DNA of 64,000 bases from Sphingopyxis macrogoltabida (GTDB taxonomy: Bacteria; Pseudomonadota; Alphaproteobacteria; Sphingomonadales; Sphingomonadaceae). The DNA lies in assembly GCA_003241685.1 (NCBI GenBank), contig QFPJ01000007.1:1-64000 (forward strand). Reading direction: 5' to 3'. Numbering within the stretch: the stretch's first letter is position 1; each line of letters begins with the position of its first letter. The notes beneath the pieces are model-generated. The model was not told the origin of the DNA and searched no databases. It saw nothing but the letters and a program-made list of their open reading frames with translations. A program made the translations under genes and the position numbers. Of the stretch, positions 25,598 through 35,031 are shown one piece after another.

Positions 25598-26134
25598 GTG
25601 TTCTGGATGCGTAGCCTTTTCGTTTCATCGCTCGTCGCCGCATCGCTGCTCGTCGGCGGTTGCGGACTGCGCCCCCTCTATGCCAGCGGCAGCAAGGGCG
25701 CGGTGGCGCAGGTGCTGGCCGATGTCGATGTCGCCCCGATCGAGGGGCATTCGGGCTGGCTGGTCCGCAACGCGCTGCGCGACCGGCTACAGGCGACGCA
25801 GGGCGGCAATGGCGCGGGCCAGCGCCTGCGCCTGGACGTCCGGCTGGAGGATTCGATCACCGGCTTCGGCGTGCGCGCCGACGATGCGATCACCCGCGAA
25901 CGGCGGACGTTGCGCGCGCGTTACCAGCTGGTCGATGCCGCGACGGGCGAGGTTGTGCTCGACGCCACCGCCGCGCAGGATGCCGGAATCGATGTGGTCG
26001 GCAGCGAATTTGCGACGATCGCCGCCGAATCGAGCGCGCTCGAACGGCTGGCGTCGGGCGTCGCGGACCAGATCGTCGCGCGGCTGGCGGTCTTTGCCGA
26101 TCGCGGCGGGGGCCGGTCGCCCGACGCGCAATGA
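25598..26134 (+). CDS. lptE: LPS assembly lipoprotein LptE
   Basis: This lipoprotein of about 178 residues plugs the LptD barrel that inserts lipopolysaccharide (here probably glycosphingolipid or LPS) into the outer leaflet. The signal peptide ends in the lipobox LLVGGCGLRPLY, a hallmark of LptE, followed by the conserved RNALRDRLQ region and SGVADQIVARLAVFADRG. The start is a GTG at 25598 with AAAGG 6 nt upstream; the ATG at 25607 is an alternative. It overlaps holA by 4 bp (ATGA). Confidence 0.93.
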   Translation: MFWMRSLFVSSLVAASLLVGGCGLRPLYASGSKGAVAQVLADVDVAPIEGHSGWLVRNALRDRLQATQGGNGAGQRLRLDVRLEDSITGFGVRADDAITRERRTLRARYQLVDAATGEVVLDATAAQDAGIDVVGSEFATIAAESSALERLASGVADQIVARLAVFADRGGGRSPDAQ

Positions 26135-27162
26135 AGAGCGTCAAGCCCGCCGATCTGGAACGTCAGACGCGGCTGGACCCCGCCGTGCGCTTCGTCCTGC
26201 TGACCGGACCCGACGAATCGACGATGGAAGCAGTCGCGGCACATCTGGTCGGACTGGCCGGCAAGGATGCCGAGCGGGTCGCGTTCACATCGGCTCAAAT
26301 GGCGCAGGACGCCTCCCTGCTCGCCGCGGAAGCGGCGTCCATGTCGCTGTTTTCCGACGCGCGCGTCATCAAGCTCGACATCACGGGCGGCGGCGACGAT
26401 TGCATCGGCGCGGTCGAGGCGCTGCTCGCCGCCGACACCGCGATCAACCCCGTCATCGCCGCCGGCGCCGCGATCACCGCGCGGTCGAAGCTGGTCAAGC
26501 TGGTCGAAGGCGCCGACCATGCCGTCGCCGCCATATGCTACCAGCCCGACCGGCGCGCGCTGGTCGGCATCGCGATGGCCGCCGCCGGCGAACAGGGGCT
26601 GCGGCTCGCCAATGCCGAGGCGCAGTTGCTCGTCGACCTCGTTTCCGGCGATCAGGCGCTGATGCGCCGCGAGATCGAGAAGATCGCGCTCTACCTCGAC
26701 GCCGCGCCCGACCGGCAGCGACAGGTGACCGCCGCCGACATCGCCGCGCTGGGTGCCGCGACGCATGAGGAAGACGTCAGCGCCTGCATCAACGTCGCGC
26801 TGGGCGGCAAGCTGCGCGAACTGCCCGGCATGCTGACGCAGGCGGCGGCGGTCGGCGTCGCCGAAATCCGCATCATCCGCGCGCTGGCCATCCGGGCAAC
26901 GCAGCTGGCGCGGCTGCGCGCCGAGGTCGACGGCGGGGCGCACCCGGCGACGGTCGTCGCGGCGAAAAGCAGCGGCGTGTTCTGGAAGGAACGGGACGCC
27001 GTCACCGCGCAGCTTCACATCTGGGATTCGCTGCGCGTCACACGGCTGATGACGCGCCTGCTCGACTGCGAACGGGCGCTGAAGGCATCGGGCACCGCGG
27101 GCGCCGTGCTGTTCCGCAAGCTGATGACCGACATCGCCTATCAGGCCGCGCGCGCGCGCTGA
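26131..27162 (+). CDS. holA: DNA polymerase III subunit delta
   Basis: This 343-residue clamp-loader subunit binds and opens the beta sliding clamp. It has the N-terminal RFVLLTGPDESTMEAVAAHLV region in place of a Walker A, then LFSDARVIKLD, CYQPDRRALVGIAM, DLVSGDQALMRREIEKIALYLD and the C-terminal collar with WKERDAVTAQL. The ATG overlaps the lptE stop. leuS-lptE-holA is a conserved alphaproteobacterial order. It is convergent with the antiporter gene, 12 bp away. Confidence 0.95.
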   Translation: MKSVKPADLERQTRLDPAVRFVLLTGPDESTMEAVAAHLVGLAGKDAERVAFTSAQMAQDASLLAAEAASMSLFSDARVIKLDITGGGDDCIGAVEALLAADTAINPVIAAGAAITARSKLVKLVEGADHAVAAICYQPDRRALVGIAMAAAGEQGLRLANAEAQLLVDLVSGDQALMRREIEKIALYLDAAPDRQRQVTAADIAALGAATHEEDVSACINVALGGKLRELPGMLTQAAAVGVAEIRIIRALAIRATQLARLRAEVDGGAHPATVVAAKSSGVFWKERDAVTAQLHIWDSLRVTRLMTRLLDCERALKASGTAGAVLFRKLMTDIAYQAARAR

Positions 27163-27174
27163 TCGGGGGCGGCA

Positions 27175-29001
27175 TCAGCCGTCCGACGCGGGCCCCTCGC
27201 CCGCTCTTTTCGGCGGCGTCGGCACGTCGGGCGGCACGAAGGTCCACAGCGTGTCGCCGGCATCGACCGGCGGCCGATGCTGGACCGAGAATATCGCCAG
27301 TTCGCCGTTCGCCCGCGCGACCAGCAACGTATCGCCGCCCGACGCCTTCATCCGCGCGACAAAATCGGCATAGGTGAATTTCTCGGTGATGCGGGTGCGG
27401 CCAAAGGTCCAGCCGGCCTGCAGGCGGTCGAGCTGGTCCTCGATCGACGTGCCGCCGAGCGTCAGGACGCGCCCCGGCCGCTTCGTCCCCGGCTGCGCCG
27501 TCGCGTTCATCCGGCTGACGCGATCATGCCCCATTTCGTGGGCCAGCTCGCTGCACACCAGCGCATTATAGCTGTCATTGTCGGTCGCCGCGATCAGTTG
27601 CTGATATTGCGCCATGTCGATCGCATCGTCATGCACTTCGCTCAATATATCGCCCTGATAGACCGCCAGGTCGGACCGGCGCGCGCGGCGCAGCGCGAAT
27701 TTGCTTTCGTCGGCAACCAGCACTTCATTGCCCTGCTGCTTGACGAACTGGGCAAAGGCGATCGTCCAGCTGTTGGCGCCGACCAGCAGCACGCCATTGC
27801 CCTTGCCCCGGTCGAGCCCGAGCCAGCGCGCGAACCGGGCCGCGGTAAATCCATGGGCAAAGATGGTGGCGATGACGACGCCGAAACCCAGCGGCACCAG
27901 CGCCTCCGCCCCCGGCACGCCATAGTCGGACAGGCGCAGCGCGAACAGGCCCGTCACCGCCACGGCGACGATGCCGCGCGGCGCGATCCAGGCGACGAAC
28001 AGCCGTTCCTTGAACGGAATGCGGGTGAACAGCAGCGCGATCATGATGGTCAGCGGCCGCACGACAAACAGCAGCAGCAGCAGGAAGACCAGAAAACGCA
28101 GCTGGAAATTCTGAACCACGTCCCAGTCGAGCGTCGCCGACAGGATGATGAAGACGCCCGAGACCAGGAGGACGGTCAGATCCTCCTTGAAACGTTGCAG
28201 CGACCGGCTGGAATCGATTTCGCGATTCGCCATCACGATGCCCATCACGGTCACCGTGATCAGGCCGGTTTCGTGCATGATGACGTCGGACAGCACGAAC
28301 ACCGCGATGACCGTGGTCAGCAGCACCGGCGCCTTCAGATATTCGGGCACCCAGCCGCGCGGGAAGGCAAAGGTCAGCGCGAAACCCGCCGCCCCGCCGA
28401 TCAGCACCGCAAGCAGGCTGGCGGCGACGACGTCGGTGACGATCGCGATGCTGTTCGCCTGTGCCCCGCCATGGATGATATAGGCATAGATGCCGACCGC
28501 GAGCAGCGCCCCGATCGGATCGTTCACGATCGCTTCCCATTTCAGCATATGCTTGACGCGCGGCGCGATGTTTAGCGAGCGGAGCAGCGGCGCGATCACC
28601 GTCGGACCGGTCACGACCATCACGCCGCCGAACAGCGCGGCGAGTTCAAAGGGCAGGCCGGCCCCATAATAGGCCGCCGCGGTGCCGAGCGCCCAGCCGA
28701 CGGGCACGCCGACAAAGACGAGCATGAACACCGCCAGCCCCGCCTGACGCAATTCGCGGAATTTCAGGCTGAGCCCGCCTTCGAACAGGATCACCGCCAC
28801 CGCGAGCTTGATGATCGGTTCGCGCAGCGCCCCGAAATCGCGTTCGGGATCGATCAGGCCGAGGACCGGGCCGGCCAGGATGCCCGCGACCAGCATCAGG
28901 GCGATCGCCGGCTTGTTGGTGCGCCATGCCACCCACTGCGCGCCGATGCCGATGATGCCGATCAGGGCGATTTTGACGAGGAGCGAGTCGATTGCGAACA
29001 T
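27175..29001 (-). CDS. Cation:proton antiporter (CPA1/NhaP-like) with C-terminal nucleotide-binding domain
   Basis: This 608-residue membrane protein probably exchanges Na+ or K+ for H+. About 12 hydrophobic helices occupy residues 1-385, with FEGGLSLKF, GPTVIAPLLRSL and WEAIVNDPIGALLAVG (the ND motif of the transport site). A Rossmann-like TrkA-N-type domain follows (GVLLVGANSWTIAFAQFVKQQGNEVLVADES), then a C-terminal region that may be regulatory. The ATG at 29001 (MFAIDSLLVKIALIG) is preferred because the 22 extra residues of the longer frame are unlike a membrane start. Ion specificity cannot be read from sequence. Confidence 0.9.
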   Translation of the reverse strand: MFAIDSLLVKIALIGIIGIGAQWVAWRTNKPAIALMLVAGILAGPVLGLIDPERDFGALREPIIKLAVAVILFEGGLSLKFRELRQAGLAVFMLVFVGVPVGWALGTAAAYYGAGLPFELAALFGGVMVVTGPTVIAPLLRSLNIAPRVKHMLKWEAIVNDPIGALLAVGIYAYIIHGGAQANSIAIVTDVVAASLLAVLIGGAAGFALTFAFPRGWVPEYLKAPVLLTTVIAVFVLSDVIMHETGLITVTVMGIVMANREIDSSRSLQRFKEDLTVLLVSGVFIILSATLDWDVVQNFQLRFLVFLLLLLFVVRPLTIMIALLFTRIPFKERLFVAWIAPRGIVAVAVTGLFALRLSDYGVPGAEALVPLGFGVVIATIFAHGFTAARFARWLGLDRGKGNGVLLVGANSWTIAFAQFVKQQGNEVLVADESKFALRRARRSDLAVYQGDILSEVHDDAIDMAQYQQLIAATDNDSYNALVCSELAHEMGHDRVSRMNATAQPGTKRPGRVLTLGGTSIEDQLDRLQAGWTFGRTRITEKFTYADFVARMKASGGDTLLVARANGELAIFSVQHRPPVDAGDTLWTFVPPDVPTPPKRAGEGPASDG

Positions 29002-29043
29002 GGCGGAAAAGCCTATGCCGCGTTCCGCCAAAGGTTCCAGATC

Positions 29044-29083
29044 AAAAGAACGCCGCCCGTCCGGCAATCGGCGGGCGGGCGGC
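29044..29083 (-). terminator. Probable terminator after the first TonB-dependent receptor
   Basis: GCCGCCCG (29052-29059) and CGGGCGGC (29076-29083) pair around a 16-nt loop. On the minus strand the hairpin is followed by GTTCTTTTGAT. It lies 23 bp beyond the receptor stop and just upstream of the antiporter start. Confidence 0.55.
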
Positions 29084-29106
29084 TTTCCGTCATGGGGCTG
29101 CGGGGG

Positions 29107-31857
29107 TCAGAACTGGCCGCGCAGCGTCACGCCATAGGTGCGCGGTTCGCCGGGGAAACCGACGAAGAGCTGGTTGGCCGTCGCCGGAAAACCGAGCGCG
29201 GCCGGCGATCCGACCGATCGGAAACTGCCGCTGCCCTGCAACGGCATGTCGGCGCCGATCTGATAATATGTCTTGTTGAGCAGATTCTGCCCCCACAGCT
29301 CGATACCCCAGCGACGTTCGGGGCCGTAAAGCCCGACGCGGCCATTGAACACCGCAAAGCCGTCCTGGATCTTCTCCACATCCAGGTCCGATCCGGTGTT
29401 TGTGTCGCTCTGCAGCCGCGTGTCGAGATAGAAGAGCGCGCTCATCCCCGACGTGCCGATCGGCGGCGTCCAGCTGATCCCCGCCGTGGCGACGACGTCG
29501 GACGCGTTCGACACGCCGCGCCCCGGAAGCTGGAACAGCACCGGCGACAGCGGCCGCCCTTCCGTGCCCACCAGATTGCGGCGATAGAGGGTGTCGACAT
29601 AGGTCACCCCCATATTGACCGACAGATAGCGCGCCGGACGCAGCAATGCCTCGATCTCCAGCCCCTTGGCGACGACGCCGGGTTTCAGCCGGTCGGGCGC
29701 ACAGCCCCCGGTGACCGCGCTGTTGTCGATCGGGCCGGTGCCAAGGTCGTCCCGGCACGCCTGGATGTTCGTCACCTCGAAATTGACGCCGTTGAAGGTG
29801 TTGAGCTGATAATTGTCATACTGCTGATAGAAAGCGGCGACGTTGATATCGACGCCGGGACCGTCCCATTTGACCCCGACTTCATAGGCATCGACCTTTT
29901 CGCTGGCGAATTGCAGGTCGCTGGCCTCGGGCCGGCCGTTGCCGGGGGTGTTCGCGGGCCGGGCGCGCAGCGCGGCGCACGCGGCATTCTGCGCCGCCGA
30001 GCCGGCCGTCGGGCTGCACGGCCGGTCGAGCGCCGAATAATCGAGGTTGAAGCCGCCCGCCTTATAGCCTTTCGACGCCGAGCCGTAGACCAGCCATTCC
30101 GGGCCGGGCTTCCAGCTGAGCACCGCGGTGCCGGTCCACTGCCCTTCGCTGAACCGCGTGCCGGGCGCGCCGGCGACGATGTCGGGCGCGGTGCCGTTGA
30201 TGACGCAGGCAAGGCTGGCCAGCGCCTGCAGCGACGAGTTGACGATCGCCGGGCACAGCGTGTTGGTGAAATCGGCATCGCCCGACAGCGTCTTCTTTTC
30301 ATGCGTGTAACGCGCGCCGATGGTGAAGGTCAGCGCATCCTCGACGATGTCGAAGCTGTTGTGCGTGAACAGCGCATAGTTGGTGCTGCGCTGGCGAAGG
30401 GTCGACCCGTTGTTGCCGGTGCCGTTGAGCCGTGCCGCGCCGAGCAGCGGGGCGATATTCTGAAAGCCCGGGAACGCGGTGGCGGGCAGGCTGGAGCAGG
30501 TCGGCGACGCCGGATTGATCAGCGTCGGCGCCAGGGTCGCGGCGGCGAGGCAATTGGCGAAGCGTTCGTAATCGCCGCCATATTTGATGTCGTCGTCGGT
30601 ATCGAGCTTCTCGTTCGCGTAATAGCCGCCGATCAGCCAGTCGAGCCGGCCGTCGAACGCCTCGCCCTGCAGCCGCAATTCCTGCGTGAACAGGCGGAAG
30701 CGGCGGTCGAGGCCGGTGCGGTTGAGAATGTCGAGCGCGCTGAAATCGCCGTCCTGCCCCTGTTCATTCTTATAATCGCGATAGGCGGTGATCGACGTCA
30801 GCGACGCGGCGCCCAGATCCCAGTTCAGTTCGCCCGAAACCCCCCAATCCTTCGAATCGGAACGATAGGTGACGCCGGGAGTCGTCGCCTGGCGCCTGAC
30901 GAAGCTGGTGCCGGCCGGCGCGACCTGATGATTGGCGCCCAGGATTTGCAGCAGCGGCAGCAGGGTGTTGGGCGACGCGACGGGAAAGCCGTCGGGTCCG
31001 CGCGTCAGGCTGCGCACCGGATTGAGCAAGATGCCGCCGCAGCAATTTTCCTTGCGCTCGCTATAGTCGGCGATCAGGCGGACCGTCACCGTCTCGCTGG
31101 GTTCGAAGAGCAATTGACCGCGCGCCAGCCAGCGGTCGCGGTCGTTGATGTCGGGTTCGCCGGGCGTGGCATTTTTGATGAAGCCGTCGCGCTGTTGCCA
31201 GACGCCGTCGATCCGCATCGCCGCCTTTTCGCCCAGCGGCGCGTTGATCATCCCGTCGACGCGCCAATAGTCGTAATTGCCGTAGCTGACCGCGCCCTTG
31301 CCCGCGAAGCGGCCGAGTTCGGGCCCCTTGGTGACGATATTGATCAGCCCCGCCGTCGAATTGCGGCCGAACAACGTGCCCTGCGGTCCGCGCAGCACCT
31401 CGACGCGTTCGATGTCGCCGAGTTCGGACAGGCCGACGCCGGTGCGGCTGCGGTAGACGCCGTCGATGAACAGGCCGACCGAGGATTCCAGGCCGGCATT
31501 CTCCCCCACCGTGCCGATGCCGCGAATGCGCGCGGTGAAATTGACCTCGCTCGTCGCGCCCGACACCAGCAGCGACGGCGCGACCTGGCCCAGCGCGCGC
31601 ACATCGGTCGCGCCCGATTTTTCCAGCGTCTCGCCGGTCACGGCCGACACCGCGATCGGCACGTCGGACAGCGCCTCGCTGCGCCGGGTGGCGGTCACGA
31701 TGATCGTTTCGTCATAGAGCGGCGACGCCGTGTCGCCCGGCGTCTGGGCAGCGGACGTCTGGGCAGCGGCCGGCGCGGTCAAAGCCGCCGCGGACAGCGC
31801 GATTCTCGCCGCGCCCGCGCGCAGCAAACGGCCAGCATAAAGCGAATGGACATGCAT
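29107..31857 (-). CDS. TonB-dependent receptor (paralog 1)
   Basis: This 916-residue outer-membrane active transporter has a signal peptide (cleaved after AAA-QTSAAQ near residue 33), a TonB box (ETIIVTATRR), a plug domain (about 60-170, with SLLVSGATSEVNFTARIRGIGTVGENAGLESSVGLFIDGVYRSR and RVEVLRGPQGTLFGRNSTAGLINI), and a 22-strand-type barrel ending RGQF. GGAGG lies 6 nt before the ATG. It lies 223 bp downstream of a paralog in the same direction, which ends in its own terminator. The substrate is unknown; the FyuA-like subfamily is greatly expanded in sphingomonads and serves siderophores, sugars or aromatics. Confidence 0.95.
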   Translation of the reverse strand: MHVHSLYAGRLLRAGAARIALSAAALTAPAAAQTSAAQTPGDTASPLYDETIIVTATRRSEALSDVPIAVSAVTGETLEKSGATDVRALGQVAPSLLVSGATSEVNFTARIRGIGTVGENAGLESSVGLFIDGVYRSRTGVGLSELGDIERVEVLRGPQGTLFGRNSTAGLINIVTKGPELGRFAGKGAVSYGNYDYWRVDGMINAPLGEKAAMRIDGVWQQRDGFIKNATPGEPDINDRDRWLARGQLLFEPSETVTVRLIADYSERKENCCGGILLNPVRSLTRGPDGFPVASPNTLLPLLQILGANHQVAPAGTSFVRRQATTPGVTYRSDSKDWGVSGELNWDLGAASLTSITAYRDYKNEQGQDGDFSALDILNRTGLDRRFRLFTQELRLQGEAFDGRLDWLIGGYYANEKLDTDDDIKYGGDYERFANCLAAATLAPTLINPASPTCSSLPATAFPGFQNIAPLLGAARLNGTGNNGSTLRQRSTNYALFTHNSFDIVEDALTFTIGARYTHEKKTLSGDADFTNTLCPAIVNSSLQALASLACVINGTAPDIVAGAPGTRFSEGQWTGTAVLSWKPGPEWLVYGSASKGYKAGGFNLDYSALDRPCSPTAGSAAQNAACAALRARPANTPGNGRPEASDLQFASEKVDAYEVGVKWDGPGVDINVAAFYQQYDNYQLNTFNGVNFEVTNIQACRDDLGTGPIDNSAVTGGCAPDRLKPGVVAKGLEIEALLRPARYLSVNMGVTYVDTLYRRNLVGTEGRPLSPVLFQLPGRGVSNASDVVATAGISWTPPIGTSGMSALFYLDTRLQSDTNTGSDLDVEKIQDGFAVFNGRVGLYGPERRWGIELWGQNLLNKTYYQIGADMPLQGSGSFRSVGSPAALGFPATANQLFVGFPGEPRTYGVTLRGQF

Positions 31858-32028
31858 GGTGGGCCCTCCTCTCTCATCATCTTTCTGTTTGAGAGGGAGT
31901 GTATCGCAATCGGGATCGCTGGCCAGAGCGGGCGGCGCGCGGCACGGCGATTGGCGCCGGGGCGCGGCATTTGCGCCACAGCTGTCAGATATGACGGGTT
32001 GACTTTACCGCGCCCGGCGAAGGCGCAG

Positions 32029-32058
32029 AAAAAGGGGCGAGGCCAATGGCCCCGCCCC
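32029..32058 (-). terminator. Intrinsic terminator after the second TonB-dependent receptor
   Basis: An 11-bp stem (32034-32044 and 32048-32058) with one G-T wobble and a 3-nt loop is followed on the minus strand by TTTTT (32033-32029). It lies 23 bp past the receptor stop, so the two receptor genes are probably separate transcripts. Confidence 0.85.
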
Positions 32059-32080
32059 CGATTTCTTCCCGCTGCCGCGA

Positions 32081-34867
32081 TCAGAATTTGCCGCGAAGCG
32101 TCACGCCATAAGTCCGCGGTTCGGCAAGGAACTGCGAGAAGATCTGGCGGCCGCCCGGATATTGCGGGTCGGCGAAAGCGCCGGTCGTCGACGTCGCGCC
32201 TTCCTGGAACGGCGAGTTGAACGCGACCTGGGCATATTGCTTGTTGAAGACATTCTGCGCCCAGAATTCCAGACCCCATTTCTCGTCGGGTCCGCGAACG
32301 CCAACGCGCGCGTTGAAGATCGCATAGCCGTCCTGGCCCTTTTGCGGGAACAGGTCGGACCCGGTGTTATAGTCGCTGGTCATGCGGCCATCGACATAGA
32401 CCAGGCCGGTCAGGCCGCTGCTGCCGATATCGGGCGTCCAGGCGATGCTGCCGGTGGCAACCAGTTCGGGCGCGTTCGACAGATTGTCGCCAGGCAGCAG
32501 GCGCAGCGCCTGGTCGAGCGGCGCGCCCGATTTGTTGCCGACCAGATTGCTGCGATATTTGGTCTTCGCATAGGTGACGCCGGCGGTCATGCGGAAGCTG
32601 CGCGCCGGAACCAGCGAGGCTTCGAGTTCGACACCCTGGGCGCGGACGCCCCAGCTCACATCGTCGGTCGCGCACGCGCCCGTCGTCGCCGCCGCCGCGT
32701 TGTAATTCGGCGCGCCGGTGAACTTGCTCTGGTCGCGATCGCCGCCGCCAAGATCGGCCGAACAGCCGTTCACGGTCTGGACGATGAACACCGACCCGTT
32801 GAAGGTGTTGAGCTGGAAATTGCTGAAGTCCGACCGGAACAGCGACAGGCCGAGGCTGAACGGCCCGGTCGCATATTTCGCGCCGACTTCATAGCTGTCG
32901 ACCAGTTCGGGGTCGAATTGCAGATTGCCGACCAAATTCTGTGCGCCGCCGGCCGCCGCAAAGGGAATGACCGGATTCTTCAGCGCCGAGCGGTCGAGGT
33001 TGAAACCGCCCGCCTTGTAGCCGCGCGCATAGCTGGCATAGAGCATCAGGTCGTCCACCGGCTTGTACGACAGGATCGCGGTGCCGGTAAATTCATCTTC
33101 GCTGCGCCGGTTGTTGATCGACACGCCGTTGAGTTCGGCGGTCGAATTGCCCTGACAGGCAAGACCGATCAGGCCGCCCGCCAGCGCCCGAGCCGTGGCG
33201 GTGCCGGTTTGCAGATCATCGAACACCAGGCTTTGTACGCGGGTGCAGACCGTGTTGTCGTTGGTAAAGGTCGCCGCCAGCTTCTTCCGGTCGTTGGTGT
33301 ACCGAATGCCGAAGGTGAAATCGAGCGTGTCGGTGATGTGGAAGATATTGTGCGTGAACAGCGCCCAGTTGCGCCCATTCTGGCGATAGACATCGTTGAT
33401 GCTGCCCAGATCGCTGAGACCGTCGAGCGCCCGGAAGGCGGCGACGATGTCGGGACCCGACGCGCCCGACGCGCCGGCGATGGTCGCCGGACCGATGCCG
33501 GGTGCGACACAGAGCGGGCTGGTCGGCGAATAGAGCGCGGCCAGCGCGCTGCCCGTCACGATACGGCAGTTGGCGAAGCGGCCATATTGGGTGCCGAACC
33601 GCAGATTGTCGCGCACCGTCAGCTTTTCATTGGCGAAGAAGCCGCCGACGAGCCAGTCGAGCTTGCCGTCGAATGCCTCGCCCTGCAGGCGCAATTCCTG
33701 CGTGAAGGTGTGGAACTGGCGATAGGCGTCGGCATCGTCGGCCCCGTACAGCAGGTCGGCCACGCCATAATCGACGTCGCCCGCCTGGCCCGACCGATAT
33801 TCGCGGTATGCGGTGATCGACGTCAGCGTTGCGCCGCCGAAATCATAGTCGATCTGGCCCGAGAAGCCGTAATCCTTGGTTTCGCCGGCATAGCTGCGGC
33901 CGGGCGAGACCGAAATGCCGCGCCCATAGCCCTGGTTGAAGGCCGAGAGCGGCTGGCCAAGATCGGCGAGCACGCGGATGATGTTGTTGCTGGTCGCCGT
34001 GGCGGGCACGCCCGGGTTGTTCAGATTGCCGATGAAATGGTTGACGCTGTTGTCGACATAGGTCGCCGCGCAGCATTTTTCGTCGCGGAAGGTATAGTCG
34101 GCGATCAGGCGGACCGACAGCTGGTCGGTCGGTTCGAACAGCAGCTGGCCGCGCAGGAAATAGCGGTCGCGGTTGTTGACGTCGGTGTTGTTCGTGGTGT
34201 CGCGATAGAAGCCGTCGCGCTTGACCCAGACACCGTCGAGACGGGCCGCCAGCGTATCGCTGATCGGGCCGGTCACGCTGCCCGCAAGGCGCCAGAAATC
34301 ATAATTGCCATAGGTGATTTCGCCGGTGCCGCCGAACTGGAATTCCGGCTTTTTCGAATAGATGCTGATCAGGCCCGCCGACGAGTTGCGGCCGCCGAGC
34401 GTGCCCTGCGGCCCGCGCTGAACCTCGATCCGGTCGATTTCGCCGAGTTCGTTGAGGCCGATGCCCGACCGCGAACGATAGACGCCGTCGATGAAGACGG
34501 GGACCGAGCTTTCAAGGCCCGGATTGTCGCCGACGGTCCCGATGCCGCGGATGCGCGCCGAGCCATTGGCTTCCGAGCCGGTCGACGACACGAGCAGCGA
34601 CGGTGCCACCTGGTTGAGCTGGCGAATGTCGTTCGCGCCGCTGTTCTGCAGCGTTTCGGCGTTGACGGCCGAGATCGCGACCGGAACGTCGGACAGCAAT
34701 TGGGCACGGCCCTGCGCCGTGACGACGATCGGCGCGTCGCCGCTCAGATCGTCCTGCGGGGCGGTGTCCTGTGCGAAGGCGGACGGCGAAACGGCCGCGA
34801 CGGCGATCGAAACGCCAAGCGCGGTGGTACGCAGAAGGCGCACGGACAAAAGTGTCGATGATGGCAT
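32081..34867 (-). CDS. TonB-dependent receptor (paralog 2)
   Basis: This 928-residue outer-membrane receptor is colinear with its downstream neighbour. It has a signal peptide (ending PSAFA-QDTAPQ near residue 34), a TonB box (APIVVTAQGR), a plug (SLLVSSTGSEANGSARIRGIGTVGDNPGLESSVPVFIDGVYRSR; RIEVQRGPQGTLGGRNSSAGLISI), and a barrel ending LRGKF. The ATG at 34867 has GAGAGGAG 7 nt upstream; the frame remains open to 34921 but without a ribosome site. Both paralogs share a Cys-Cys pair in the early barrel (ENCCGG here EKCCAA). No regulator or periplasmic transport gene is adjacent, so the ligand is unknown. Confidence 0.95.
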   Translation of the reverse strand: MPSSTLLSVRLLRTTALGVSIAVAAVSPSAFAQDTAPQDDLSGDAPIVVTAQGRAQLLSDVPVAISAVNAETLQNSGANDIRQLNQVAPSLLVSSTGSEANGSARIRGIGTVGDNPGLESSVPVFIDGVYRSRSGIGLNELGEIDRIEVQRGPQGTLGGRNSSAGLISIYSKKPEFQFGGTGEITYGNYDFWRLAGSVTGPISDTLAARLDGVWVKRDGFYRDTTNNTDVNNRDRYFLRGQLLFEPTDQLSVRLIADYTFRDEKCCAATYVDNSVNHFIGNLNNPGVPATATSNNIIRVLADLGQPLSAFNQGYGRGISVSPGRSYAGETKDYGFSGQIDYDFGGATLTSITAYREYRSGQAGDVDYGVADLLYGADDADAYRQFHTFTQELRLQGEAFDGKLDWLVGGFFANEKLTVRDNLRFGTQYGRFANCRIVTGSALAALYSPTSPLCVAPGIGPATIAGASGASGPDIVAAFRALDGLSDLGSINDVYRQNGRNWALFTHNIFHITDTLDFTFGIRYTNDRKKLAATFTNDNTVCTRVQSLVFDDLQTGTATARALAGGLIGLACQGNSTAELNGVSINNRRSEDEFTGTAILSYKPVDDLMLYASYARGYKAGGFNLDRSALKNPVIPFAAAGGAQNLVGNLQFDPELVDSYEVGAKYATGPFSLGLSLFRSDFSNFQLNTFNGSVFIVQTVNGCSADLGGGDRDQSKFTGAPNYNAAAATTGACATDDVSWGVRAQGVELEASLVPARSFRMTAGVTYAKTKYRSNLVGNKSGAPLDQALRLLPGDNLSNAPELVATGSIAWTPDIGSSGLTGLVYVDGRMTSDYNTGSDLFPQKGQDGYAIFNARVGVRGPDEKWGLEFWAQNVFNKQYAQVAFNSPFQEGATSTTGAFADPQYPGGRQIFSQFLAEPRTYGVTLRGKF

Positions 34868-35031
34868 ATGGGCACTCCTCTCGAAAATTTGTTTTTTCGT
34901 TGCGCCTGAGACCATATCCAAATCGCGCCGGCAATCCAGCGTGCGCCCCGGATTTGCGTCATTCTTTGGCAGGGTGATGCTTTTTGGCCACAGGCGAAAT
35001 GCAGCCCGTGGCGCCCGTCCGGCGCCCCGTT

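Noticed and set aside
29092..32220. A 1042-codon plus-strand open frame opposite a TonB-dependent receptor
   Set aside because: The minus-strand frame encodes a complete receptor with signal peptide, plug and barrel; the plus-strand frame is its shadow.
32162..34861. An 899-codon open frame antisense to the second TonB receptor
   Set aside because: Low-complexity shadow of a real receptor gene, with no ribosome site or signal sequence.
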